This document shows, one piece after another, positions 10,733-21,593 of a DNA stretch of 64,000 nucleotides (positions are counted from its first letter, which is position 1; each line of letters begins with the position of its first letter). The DNA is taken from contig NC_050098.1 of the NCBI RefSeq assembly GCF_902167145.1, positions 76,486,207 through 76,550,206 of the forward strand. Reading direction: 5' to 3'. The notes beneath the pieces were generated by a model. The model saw only the letters and a list, made by a program, of their open reading frames with translations, was not told the DNA's origin and ran no database searches. A program made the position numbers and the translations under genes. Origin of the DNA: Zea mays (Eukaryota > Streptophyta > Magnoliopsida > Poales > Poaceae).

Positions 10733-11625
10733 GGTCGCCTTTCAAGGGGGTCACCCTCCTTTTAAAGGCGACTCTCCCTACTTGCGTCCCCAGCCGTCGT
10801 GGGCTGAGTCTTCTCCAACACGCTCCAAGGTCATCCCCCTACGGCGCGAGGGCTGGGTCCCACGCGTCATGCAAGCTGACCCAGAGCAGAACGAGCCAAA
10901 CTGCCGCGCGCGGTGCATGCAACCACCCAGCGGTTACGAGCATTCCTCCACCTTCACCCAAACCAGCGGGCGAAAGGGTGGGCGAAAGGACGTAGCATGC
11001 AACCGTGCCAAGTGGGTGCGCCCCTCCGACTTCCAACGCACCCAGCATGGGGGCCCACGCCCACGCGTCATGCAACCAGCGCGTCGGCCGCTACGTGCAA
11101 GCAACTGCACCGCCACTCGCACCACTGCCACGCCTCCTCGACTGCGGAACCAGTACCGCAACTTGAGGCAACCCTGCGCACGACCCAGCAGTGCCAGCCA
11201 GGCGCGACGGTCAATACGGCCAAAAATGGGCCGGCAGTAATGGCGGTGGCAGGCGGGCAGGAGCAGCGGTCACGTCGTCAACCAAGCTCACGTCCCATCC
11301 AGGGACAGCGGAGAAACCTCTCTCACGGCGTGAAGAAGGCGCGCCCGTGTTCCGTTCCTCGAACGGCTCGCGCACGCGCAACGGCCGCCCAGCAAACCGC
11401 TCGCCCCGTCGCATTAACTCCGCGGCGGGACAGGCGGCGCCTCTGGCAGGGGAAGCGAGCGACGCTTCGCCTTCGCCATAATGACCGCGTCAAAAAAGGT
11501 ACGCCACGTCATTCGATATCGTATCCTTTTCTGTTTCCTCTTTCTCTCTCTTACAACAGGGACCAGGAAAGGGGGATACCCCGAAAAGGATCCTTCTCCG
11601 TGAAGGAAACAGGCTCCGAGCCTCC

Positions 11626-11830
11626 CTACTGATCAGAGGTTCGAAGGCTGGCCCCTCGGAGGGGTTCAATAGCCGCCTCAGAGCGCGTGGGCTCCACACC
11701 CACTACTGGTCAGAGGTTCGAAGGCTGGCCCCTCGGAAGGGTTCCACGGCCGCCTCAGGCCACTCGAGCTCCGCCCACTACTGATCAGGGGTTCGTAGGC
11801 TGGCCCTCGAAGGGTTCACAGCCGCCTCAG
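11626..11830 (+). repeat. Three tandem units of about 75-77 bp in the R2 3' region
   Basis: Units begin CTACTGATCAG or CTACTGGTCAG at 11626, 11703 and 11778. Each contains GGTTCGAAGGCTGGCCC, a CTCGRAGGGTT block and CCGCCTCAG. The third unit is shorter and more diverged. Confidence 0.85.
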
Positions 11831-12547
11831 ACATAGAGCGAGGGATGACCATGGGTACGTTTGATACATAACCAAGGCTCGGGCTACGCTCCCGAGGTAC
11901 CCTAGGACATTTCCGAGACCAGCGGGAACGATCTTGTAACGGAATCCTATCAGAGGGAGGCATCGAGCCCTCAGACCCCGTCGACAGGGGACCGGGTCCG
12001 GCAGATCACCCGCAGGTACTTTTGGGCGCGCCTCCGGGCCTCTAGCGGACCCCTAACAAATGGGGCACGGGCGTCCACTCGGATTACCCGCCAGCAGCTC
12101 ACCGGAGACACCATATTCGGCGCCCTCTGAGGGCAACATGGCGCTTTCCCCCCCTCCTCCTTGCGAAAAGGCGACGCAGGGGCGTATGTCAAAAAGTCGA
12201 GTCTGTCCTTGACCGTCCTCTCGCCCTGTGCAGAGGCTAGGGGGCTGCTCTCGCAAACCCGGCTCCGGCCAAACTGTTAACAGCGTCAACATACCAGCCC
12301 GAGAACTTGGGACCCGACCGTGCACCCGGGCTACGGCCAGCTCGCATGAGGGAACAACCAGACCAGCCGAAGCATTGTGCGAGGCATTAAGACCTCGGAG
12401 GAGTCAAACCACTCCTCTGAGCCTCGGGGGCTACACCCGGCGGGTGCGCTCGCGCGCACCCACCGGAACAAAACGCAACCGAGAAAGGCTGGTCCCCTTG
12501 CAAAAAAGTGCGACAAAAGCCTCCAAGCGAGTGTTAACACTCCCTTC

Positions 12548-12563
12548 GAGGCTCGGGGGCTAC
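12548..12563 (+). promoter_or_regulatory. R2 polypurine tract
   Basis: GAGGCTCGGGGGCTAC directly abuts the 3' LTR, where plus-strand priming occurs. It is G-rich but interrupted by pyrimidines, so it is called mainly on position. Confidence 0.6.
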
Positions 12564-14005
12564 TGTCGGGGACCATAATTAGGGGTACCCTCAAGACTCC
12601 TAATTCTCAGCTGGTAACCCCCATCAGCACAAAGCTGCAAAGGCCTGATGGGTACGACTAAGTCAGGGATCAGTCCATTCGAGGGACTCGATCACGCCTC
12701 GCCCGAGCCCAGCCTCGGGCAAGGGTAGCCGACCCCGGAGGATCTTCGTCTCGCCCGAGGCCCCCCTCCAGCGACGAACATACTTCCGGCTCGCCCGAGG
12801 CCCAGTCTTCGCCAAGAAGCAACCCTGGCCAAATCGCCACACCAACCGACCAAATCGCAGGAGCATTTAATGCAAAGGTGGCCTGACACCTTTATCCTGA
12901 CGCACGTCCTCCGGTCGACAGAGCCGAAGTGACCGCAGTCATTTCGCCGCTCCACTGACCGGCCTGACAGAAAGACAGTGCCGACTGCATCGCTCCGACT
13001 GCTGTGCCACTCGACAGAGTGAGGCCGACAAGCAGCCAGGCCCGGCCTCAGGCACCATAGGGAACTCCGCTCCGCCCGACCCAGGGCTCGGACTTGGGCT
13101 CAGCCCCGGAAGACGGCGAACTCCGCTCCGCCCGACCCTAGGGCTCGGACTCGGGCTCAGCCCCGGAAGACGACGAACTCCGCTTCGCCCGACCCCAGGG
13201 CTCGGACTCAGCCCTGGCCTCAGCCGACGGTGTCTGCCTCGCCCGACCCAGGGGCTCGGACTCGACCTCGGCCACGGAAGACAGACTCGACCTCGACCTC
13301 GAAGGAGCCTCCACATCGCCCAACCTAGGGCGCGGACCGACCACGTCAACACGAGGCGCCATCATTACCCTACCCCAAGCTGACTCATGCTACGGGGAAC
13401 AAGACCGGCGTCCCATCTGGCTCGCTCCGCCAGACAAGTAATGATGGCACCCCGCATGCTCTATGACGATGGCGGCTCTCAGCCCCCTTACGGAAGCAAG
13501 AGGACGTCAGCAAGGACTCGACAGCCCCGATAGCTGTCCTTCCGCTAGGCTCAGCGCTCCTCCGACGGCCATGACACCACACGAACCGGGTGCCAAAACC
13601 TCTCCGGCTGCCACGATGGCATGTACTTAGGGCGCTAGCTCTCCTCCGCTAGACACGTTAGCACTCTGCTACACCCCCATTGTACACCTGGATCCTCTCC
13701 TTGCGCCTATAAAAGGAAGGACCAGGGCCCTCTTACAGAAGGTTGGCCGCGCGGGGAAGAGGACGGGATAGGCGCTCACGTGAGGCCGCTCGCTCCCCTC
13801 CCGCGTGGACGCTTGTAACCCCCTACTGCAAGCGCACCCGACCTGGGCGCGGGACAAACACGAAGGCCGCGGGATTTCCACCTCCCTCTCTCCGGCTGCC
13901 TTTTCCCCCCTTCGCGCTCCGTCTCGCGCCGACCCATCTGGGCTAGGGCACGCGGTGACATTTCACTCGTCGGTCCAGGGACCCCCCGGTCTCGAAACGC
14001 CGACA
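12564..14005 (+). repeat. R2 3' LTR
   Basis: 1,442 bp, same length and same termini as the 5' LTR, with compensating one-base deletion and insertion. Most of the roughly 50 differences from the 5' LTR are transitions. TATA box at 13708-13715. Followed by TSD GGCAC. Confidence 0.95.
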
Positions 14006-14010
14006 GGCAC

Positions 14011-14776
14011 CGTTGGCGCTTGTGCCCTCAGACGCAAGAAACTTCGGACATACGCCTGGAGGTATTCTTCATGATCTTGCGTGCACTGGAACAAAGCTTG
14101 AGCGGTAACCGGCTTCGTCTGAAACCCTTGGAAACTGGTGATCAACATGTCCTTCAGCTTCTGCCATGATGTGATCGTTCCTGGCCGAAGAGAGGAGTAC
14201 CAGGTTTGCGCAACATTCTTGACTACCATGATGAAAGATTTCGCCATGACCACAGTATTGCCTCCATATGAGGATATGGTTGCTTCGTAGCTCATCAGAA
14301 ACTGCTTCGGATCTGAGTGCCCGTCATACATGGGGAGCTAGGGTGGCTTGTAAGATGGGGGCCAAGGTGTAGCCTGCAGTTCTGCTGATAGAGGAGAAGC
14401 ATCATTAAAAGCAAAATTTCCATGATGGAAATTCTCATACCATTCATCCTCGTTGAAGAAGCCTTCTTGATGAAGCTCCCTGTGTTGGGGCCTTCGCTCT
14501 TGCTCATCTTGAGCGAGGTGGCGTACTTCTTCAGTAGCTTCTTCAATCTGCCTCTGAAGGTCGGCTAGTCTAGCCATCTTCTCCTTCTTCCTTTGTACTT
14601 GTTGATGAAGCATCTCCATATTCCTTATTTCTTGGTCCAACTCGTCCTCTTGGAGTGTTGGACTAGTGGCCTTCCTCTTTCTGGCTTCGGGCCTCTCGAA
14701 GAGAAAGGGTCTCCTGGTTCGGGTCCAGCGGCTGCAAAGCGGCAGCCCCTGTTGCTGAAGCTTTCTTCAGTGGCAT
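14011..14776 (-). pseudogene. gag: R1 gag, N-terminal half (broken)
   Basis: The start codon is the ATG read on the minus strand at 14776-14774, followed by a Lys/Ala-rich N terminus, a coiled-coil-like segment (DQEIRNMEMLHQQVQRKK, about 14585-14640) and the gag core beginning PMYDGHSDPKQF near 14330. The core contains WYSSLRPGTI and SWQKLKDMLI, typical of Gypsy gag. A frameshift separates the start from the coiled coil (about 14690-14710). A TAG at 14338-14340 replaces what should be CAG. Across the R2 insertion the frame continues at 1089. R3 inserted just upstream of the start codon. Confidence 0.85.
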
Positions 14777-15654
14777 GACAAAGGTGAAAGTCGCCTAGAG
14801 GGGGGGTGAATAGGCGGAACCTGAAAATTAAAACTTTATCCCCCAACTAGATCCCTTGATTAGTGGTTAGAACAAGATATACAAATATCGGAGAATAGAA
14901 ACTAAGTTCTTGCTTGAAAGGAGTATTGCTAAATAATGCGGGAGAGATAAATCAATACAACTAATAAGTTATAGAATAACAAAGCAAGAACCCTTAGATG
15001 AGAAGAGCACTAGAACAAGTTCTTTCTTGCAACGTGTTGCTTCACTAAATGGAAATTTAACTTGAAGCAATACCAAATGAAATTAGCAAATAATGGTGCA
15101 AGAAAACTTAGAGCAAGGGAAAGCAAACAAATCACAAGCAATAAACACAATGGACACGGGTGATTTGTTTTACCGAGGTTCGGCCCTCGAAGGCCTAGTC
15201 CCCGTTGAGGAGTCCACTTAAGGACGGGTCTTTTTCAACCCTTTCCCTCTCTCCCCCGATCACACAAGGATCGGTGAGCTCTTCTTCTTCTCAAGGATCA
15301 CTCTCGATCCCACAAGGACCACCACAATCTTTGGTGTCTCTTGCTAGCTTTTACAAGCCTCCAAAACTTTGGAGGAAGTTCAATGGGAGTCAAAACTCCA
15401 CGCGCAAATGAACACAAAGATGAAGCACACACTATCTCTCGATGAATCTCACAAGGCACTAGTGCTAAACTCAAATGAGTAGCTCTCTTTTGCTTGCTCT
15501 CTCTTTTGTGGCACTTGTGTTGGTTGTAGTGGTCTAAATCTTGTGTATAGGATGGATCAATGAATATATGTGGTTGGGAGGGCTTGAGTATGTCAACTAG
15601 ATGACTTGGAATGTTGCTTGGGCTCCCACACTTTGAAGTGGCCGGTTGGAGTGG

Positions 15655-15663
15655 TATTTATAG
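15655..15663 (-). promoter_or_regulatory. R3 3' LTR TATA box
   Basis: CTATAAATA on the minus strand. The functional copy for full-length transcription is the one in the 5' LTR at 22464-22472. Confidence 0.75.
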
Positions 15664-15715
15664 CCCTCAACCACCCATATAGCCGTTGGGGCGTATCTGC
15701 CAGAAATTGCACTGG

Positions 15716-16142
15716 CGGACGGTCCGCGGCTAGGGCCCGGACGGTCCGCGACCTTCCAACGGTCGATTCTGACATCTTCAACAGATACTTCTGACAGATC
15801 AACGGTTAGATCAACGGCTATCTGCCTCGGTGACACCACGCGGACGGTCCGCCCTTGGTCCCGGACGGTCCGCGCCAGCTATATAATTCCTTTTGATCAA
15901 CTTGTCACCTTCGGGCTGAACCAGGTCTTCACCTGCGGACTGTCCGCGAATTATAGCCGGACGGTCCGCGCGTTGTAGCTGGACGGTCCGCGGTTTAGTC
16001 GGACTGTCCCTGATTTGTAGTTCCTGGTCGAAGTCAACTCGGTGTCGCGGACTGTCCGCCGCAAGGGCCCGGACGGTCCGCGCATAGTCTATTTTTCCAA
16101 AAAGCTTCTCCTGTCCAGAATAATCTACGGTATTCCGGACAG
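15716..16142. repeat. Array of CGGACKGTCCG palindromes in the R3 LTR (U3)
   Basis: Eight perfect copies of the 11-bp inverted repeat CGGAC(G/T)GTCCG start at 15716, 15738, 15841, 15862, 15936, 15958, 16048 and 16070. There are two imperfect copies near 15981 and 15999, and one longer hairpin at 16111-16142 with 12-bp arms. The array repeats in the other LTR at 22525-22951, where the long hairpin is perfect. On R3's strand it lies upstream of the TATA box, so it sits in U3. Conserved palindromes around CGGAC...GTCCG are described for Sirevirus LTRs and are thought to be regulatory. Confidence 0.9.
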
Positions 16143-16283
16143 TCGATTTAGTATAGTTGTAGATGAACCTTTGGCACCTGTAGAGCATATAATCTAGAAC
16201 AAACTAGTTAGTCCAATTATTTGTGTTGGGCAATTCAACCACCAAAATCATTTAGGAAGAGGTTTGAGCCTATTTCCCTTTCA

Positions 16284-16297
16284 ATCTCCCCCTTTTT
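16284..16297 (-). promoter_or_regulatory. R3 polypurine tract
   Basis: Minus strand AAAAAGGGGGAGAT directly abuts the 3' LTR. It is a clean PPT and fixes orientation. Confidence 0.9.
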
Positions 16298-19200
16298 GGT
16301 GATTGATGCCAACACAAACCAAAGCAAATATATAAGTGTAGAATTGAACTAGTTTGCATAAGGTAAGTGCAAAGGTTACTTGGAATTAGACCAAATTACC
16401 TTTAATGTTTTAGACCATGCTTGCACCAATTGTTTTGTTTTTGCAAACTCTTTTGGAAATTCTTTTCAAAGTGTTTTGCAAAACAGTCAAAGGATAAATG
16501 AATAAGATTTTGAGAAGCATTTTCAAGATTTGAAATTTTCTCCCCCTGTTTCAAATGCATTTCCTTTGACTAAACAAAACTCCCCCTTAATGAAATTCTC
16601 CTCTTAGTGTTCAAGAGGGTTTTAAGATATTGATTTTGAAAATACTATTTTCACCCCCTTTTGAACACAATAAGATACCAATTTGAAATTTACCAATAGA
16701 AAATTATTAGTTTTCTAAAACTAGGTGGTGGGTGGTGCGGTCCTTTTGCTTTGGGCTAATACTTTCTCCCCCTTTGGCATGAATCGCCAAAAACGGATAC
16801 TTTGAGTGAAATATAAGCCCTTGAATAACTACTTTCTCTCCTTCGGCAAATAAAACATGAGTGAAGATTATACCAAATACGGAGAGACGGCGGGATACCG
16901 GCAAAGAGTGGATAATACCAATGGAGTTGAGTGGAAGCGATGTCTTTGCCGAATACTCTATTTCCCTTTCAATCTAAGACTTAATACATGAGATGCTCAT
17001 GAAAACATATTAGTCTTAGCCTTGGCACACAATGAAGATAAGAAATATGCAAATGTACCAAAGGAAAGAGACATGATTAAAAAGGATATGTCAATTAAGC
17101 TTAAACAATTCTATACAATATAGATTGCTCCCCCTAAATATGTGCATAGAGAGGAAAACAAATTTTTTGGTCTAAAATGCCAAGTGCACATAATTAGGTT
17201 AATGAGACCATGTCTATATCATAAGGAGTGTAAAGTGCATTGTGTCATAGTATAAGTGTGATGTTCATGACATTTTATGCACTTATGAAAGCATGTTATA
17301 AATATCTCAAGCATTTACCCTTAAGGATTTCAAGGAGACTTAAGGACCATCCACCTTTTGGAACAAAAGGCAGCTTATCCTCGTTACAAGGTTAAGCTTT
17401 AAGCTCCTTGACAATAAAATTACTTCACCCAGTTTAAACAAAGATGTAAAAAATGAATGTTTGAGAAGTTAAACTAGGTATGAAGCAGGTATAACGCAAA
17501 GGACATGCTTTCTCTTCCTTCTATCTAAGATATGCAAAGAATGCTTATAAGAGGAAGATTTGGGTACATGTTTGAATGAAAGGAAGTAGTTTTACCGTTT
17601 TGTTCCTTCGCATAGAGACACTCTCTTCATTGTGCTTTGTCCTTAGTCTTAGATGCTTAAGACCTATTCTTAATGACAATATATGGAAATATTTTGCACA
17701 AGAGAGAGTTCTACAACTAGTGATCTTTTCAAGTTATTGTTAGCATATATCAAACGGATCACAAGTTGCATAAATGTATCATGAATTCTCCTTTTAACTT
17801 AGTGCATATCAAGATAGATGTCGATTGAAATTACCAATTGAAATCAAATTGAAATTACATGAGACGCTAAGAAGCACAAGTGATAATTGAAGTTATTCAA
17901 TGATCAAACAACAAATGCGATCAAAAGAACAACATAGGCATTAGATTTGCAATCAAGCTCAAAAATAGGAGAATCCAATAAATATGCTACTTTAGCAATG
18001 AAAACTACAATCCTTGATAAAGATGACATCACTTTAACAAGATGGATTAATTTGAAGTAGCATACTTTATGAGAAACTTAATCTCATGCAAGAGACTCTA
18101 TGAGATTACTAAGATAAAGTGACAGTCTCATTGCAATCAAGATGTAGATAGAGGCTCCCCCTAGAGATATGCATCAAGTATCTGAATGAATGGATGCATT
18201 TACTTTAAGGACAAATAGAGAGAAGCATTATACATCTTGATCAAGGCTCATTAAATTTGCAATAAACAACTTGAGCCTAGTATTCTCATTATGAAAGGAT
18301 TTAGAATACTCACAACCACACCATTGATTGTTTCGTAGAAGTAGGTGGTGTTGTTCTTGATGTTCTCCTCTTTCATTTGAGAGTCCTCCCTTTGCAGTGT
18401 TTTTTTTTCTTTCAAACTTATTGAAAATACTCAAGAAGGATGTTAGTAACACAAGGGAGTATATAATGAAGGATGATTTCTTTTAGATAGGAAATAACAC
18501 AGTTCATCATCCATAAGTCACACAGACATGAAGTAAAATCCTTAACATTAGTGCACTTTTACTTGAAAAGAGGAACATGCACTATTTAACAATTTGATCA
18601 ATCATAGGAATTTAATTCTTCATATTGAACTTTAATAATTATTACATAAAACAATTCAATATGAGAACATTTATTGCAAAGGTATGAATAGATTCTAATG
18701 GATAAGTGCATTAATGAGAATGAGATTGAATGCACAACTTAGCCAATTTAAATTTAATAAAGAATCTATTTCTTCACAAAGACATAATTTAGAGTAAACA
18801 AGTATTGATGGGAACTATATTAAAGAGATGAGTTCCCATACCTTTGCTTTTTACCTTTCTTCCTTTGGGTGAAGAGCAACCCATGAGGCTTGTGCACTTT
18901 CTTTTGTAGATATTCAAAAGTAAGCTCAAGAGATGCTTTGTTAGTAATACAAGCACTAGTTTCCATGTTTGTAATCATTTTGATAAGGAATGAAAAGCTA
19001 GATTACTAAAACATGGAAACTTCATAGCATGAACTAGATTATCCATAGATGATGTTATGCTCAATTTTCACTCAAGCATAAATAATCCTTTGAGATTAGG
19101 AATAAATCTAATTCATGATTTGGAAAGTGATAAATGTGAAAGAATCATATCCAATTTTGAGCAAGTAGAAATACATCATAAAACATTGGATTGATTTTTC

Positions 19201-19888
19201 TTTTCATGTTAGATTACACGCTTCCAAAGAGAAACTTATTCTCTACAAGTGAGACTACTTTGGGTTACTTAAATAAAATCAATAGTCTCACTAATCTAGT
19301 TATAGAGAGAGTTTTCCTTTTATAAGTGTCCTAAGGATTTGAATTCCTTACATAACACCTTGTTCTTTTAGGAACTTGAAAAATCTCTCTATATCTAGAT
19401 ACATGGCAATAATAGAATAACTTAGCGAAAAACATGCCATGTGGTACTTCCAACAATTTAAAGCATGTAGATTGTCATAGGATGGAAATGATGAGTATGC
19501 AATCTACCATATGATAGAAAATTCTTCAAAGAATGGTAACATAAATTTAAAGGTATTTGAAGTGCTTCAATTTTTCTATGTGACTACACAAGACGCATAA
19601 GAAATGATATTCTAAAATACTTGCACTTAAAAGATAAGTGTTACTATCCTTTGGCTTTCCTCCATGTTGTAGGCCTTGATTTTTGCACATGATATCTCTT
19701 CACTTCCTACAACATATAATAACTTCCTCGAGATGATATGAGTTTAAGACATAGCAATTTGAAAAATAACCTTGGGTCAATCATATATATAGATCATTGA
19801 AGATTGATAGCTTGAGTTGATAACAATTGGATGAACTCTCTCAAGCACCCCAAAGACTTCATATCATCTCCTTCTCCTACAAATCTTG
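16298..19888 (-). other. R3 internal non-coding region in place of pol
   Basis: 3.6 kb of AT-rich sequence with stops in all frames and no recognisable protease, integrase, RT or RNase H. Short T-rich and CT-rich stretches (for example CTCCCCCT at several places) recur. In Copia elements pol would follow gag here. Confidence 0.85.
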
Positions 19889-21547
19889 TCAAGCATATTT
19901 TGGTACCCATCGCTTGATGGGTCCATCATGGTTAGTTAACAAAGATCTAACAACCCAAAAGTCCTTTGTGTTAGCACTAGGTAAAATTTCCTTTCTAGCA
20001 CAAGTTGCAATTTTGGGTTGCCTAGTTATATGAGAATTAATTGACAAGCTAGGAGTGGAATTGTTACCAATGGGACAATCCTTGCATTGATGTCCCTTCT
20101 TTCGGCATGTGTAGCATAGGCGTTTTTCAAGTTTTGAAGCTTTCTTCTTTCCTTGCTTGTTGCTTGCTTGGATGTTACCTTTTGTGGAGGCGTGGTTGAG
20201 GCTTTTGGAGGAGGTGTTGAATTTCTTCTTTTGTTTCTTCCTCTTGGCAATCCTCAAATCCTTGACATTTTCTTCAAGGGATGTAGTGCATGCCACGGTT
20301 GTTCCCGTCTCAAGCTTCTTCACCATGAGATCACGGTTATCTTGAGAACGTTGGGCAATGCATTTCCCTTTTAGTTGTGTCAAGCTCATCTTTAGCCTCT
20401 CATTTTCTTCCTTGAGCTTTTGATATGAATCATCGTTTGTTCCTGCAAATTCTAGCTCAAAGGAAGATTTGCTTGTCGACGGACAACAAGCATTAGCACA
20501 TGGTAATATAGTATCAATTTGAATACATGTGCATGAGTGAGGTTGTTGGGATTTTAAATTTTCTATCACAACCTCATGAGCAATGTCTAATATGATATGA
20601 TCATCTCTAAGATTTTCATGAGAGCATAGGAGCATATCATATTTTTCTTGAAAAGCTAGATTTTCAATTTTTAGCTTTTCTACTTGGTCCTTAAGCAAGG
20701 TATTCTTATTTACTAATTGAGCTATACAATGTAAAGCGTTATCTTGCTCAATTGAAATAGTTTCATACCTTTGGACCAAATCAACATGAGAGCACTTTAG
20801 CTCCTCATGTTCTTTAGTCAACTCGTCAAAGCATTGCATCTTCATGGAGAGAATACTTTCTAGCCTTTGACGAGCTTCGCCTTGCTCTCTCGCTCTTTCT
20901 AGAAGTTTGAGCATGACCGCCTTATCTTCTTGGCTTAGGCGAGCGTAGAGTTGCACAAAGCTTCTTTCTTCCTCCTCATCCTCATTTGTGCTTCCGCTAT
21001 CATTTGCATTAGCCACGCAACACATGTGGGAATCGAAATGGGAAGACAAACCTTTTGGAGAGGTGGATTCATCGTTTGGTCTCCATCGATCATTTTCTTC
21101 TTCTTCCTTGCAAGGGTTAGTATCACAAATACTAAAGGAAGTAGAGGCACACAATGGACTATCATAATAGGACTCATCAAATTTGCTTCTAATTCTAGTC
21201 CAAATATCATGCGCATCATGGATTGATTCGTCATAATTTGATATGAAGGCACGATAATCTTCTTTACTAAGAGAATTAGTTAAGATGTCAAAAGCTAGAT
21301 AGTTTAAGCGATAACATCTTTGATCCTCCTCGGAATTAATTTTTCCATTGAAATTAGAGGGAAAAATACTCTTGTCTATAATTTGTTCTAATCGTGGATC
21401 TATGGTTCTAAAAGCATTTATCACACTAGAGGACCATGAGTCATAATTAGAACAATCATCAGATAATATTTCAAGAGTTACCTCCTTTTGAGTTGTGTTC
21501 GATGGAGGAGTCTTCTTGTTCTTTTGGGATCTTCTATGAGCCATCAC
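19889..21547 (-). CDS. gag: R3 gag, intact, 552 residues
   Basis: The ATG is 46 bases after the 5' LTR. The N-terminal half matches the Copia/Sirevirus gag fold by style (NYDSWSSSVINAF, RLNYLAFDILTNSLS). A long coiled-coil region (about residues 215-390) has heptad-like Leu and Glu/Lys runs. A Lys-rich segment precedes the zinc knuckle CYTCRKKGHQCKDC (C-X2-C-X4-H-X4-C, about residues 470-483), and the protein ends ...GPIKRWVPKYA. In full-length Sireviruses a similar 'WVPK' stretch lies just before protease, so gag ends about where pol would begin. There are no internal stops or frameshifts. Gag should assemble particles and package R3 RNA. The coiled coil could mediate multimerisation (inference). 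Confidence 0.93.
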   Translation of the reverse strand: MMAHRRSQKNKKTPPSNTTQKEVTLEILSDDCSNYDSWSSSVINAFRTIDPRLEQIIDKSIFPSNFNGKINSEEDQRCYRLNYLAFDILTNSLSKEDYRAFISNYDESIHDAHDIWTRIRSKFDESYYDSPLCASTSFSICDTNPCKEEEENDRWRPNDESTSPKGLSSHFDSHMCCVANANDSGSTNEDEEEERSFVQLYARLSQEDKAVMLKLLERAREQGEARQRLESILSMKMQCFDELTKEHEELKCSHVDLVQRYETISIEQDNALHCIAQLVNKNTLLKDQVEKLKIENLAFQEKYDMLLCSHENLRDDHIILDIAHEVVIENLKSQQPHSCTCIQIDTILPCANACCPSTSKSSFELEFAGTNDDSYQKLKEENERLKMSLTQLKGKCIAQRSQDNRDLMVKKLETGTTVACTTSLEENVKDLRIAKRKKQKKKFNTSSKSLNHASTKGNIQASNKQGKKKASKLEKRLCYTCRKKGHQCKDCPIGNNSTPSLSINSHITRQPKIATCARKEILPSANTKDFWVVRSLLTNHDGPIKRWVPKYA

Positions 21548-21579
21548 TTCGAGTTGTTAGACTCAAGATGAAGTGCCTA

Positions 21580-21591
21580 GCTTTGATACCA
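21580..21591 (-). promoter_or_regulatory. R3 primer-binding site (initiator Met tRNA)
   Basis: Minus strand TGGTATCAAAGC, two bases from the 5' LTR. It has one mismatch to the usual TGGTATCAGAGC complement of plant initiator tRNA-Met. Confidence 0.9.
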
Positions 21592-21593
21592 AT

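Larger units (their letters stand above)
9131..12563 (+). other. R2 non-coding 3' region between pol and LTR
   Basis: 3.4 kb with no sense-strand gene. It contains a separated duplication (9350-9645), an antisense ORF (10016-10732) and a short tandem array (11626-11830). Long 3' regions of this kind are normal for Tat elements; their role is unknown. Confidence 0.8.
1090..14005 (+). mobile_element. R2: complete Tat-lineage Ty3/Gypsy retrotransposon
   Basis: R2 is a 12,916-bp element with two LTRs of exactly 1,442 bp, each TG...CA, flanked by a perfect 5-bp target duplication GGCAC (1085-1089 and 14006-14010). Order: LTR, PBS, gag, protease, RT, RNase H, a second archaeal-type RNase H, integrase, 3.4 kb of non-coding 3' region, polypurine tract, LTR. 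The second RNase H and the long 3' region with an antisense ORF mark the Tat lineage (established knowledge). Hand comparison of the LTRs gives about 50 substitutions and two single-base indels, about 3.5%. At a common grass LTR rate of 1.3e-8 per site per year that is of the order of 1.3 million years. Gag-pol carries at least eight in-frame stops, so this copy is not autonomous now. Confidence 0.96.
14785..16283 (-). repeat. R3 3' LTR
   Basis: 1,499 bp. On the minus strand it starts TGAAAGGGAAATAGG and ends GCGACTTTCA. It holds the palindrome array (15716-16142) and a TATA box at 15655-15663. Confidence 0.95.

Noticed and set aside
15716..16142. CRISPR-like array from regularly recurring palindromes
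   Set aside because: Spacing is irregular, spacers are short and the array is inside a plant LTR.
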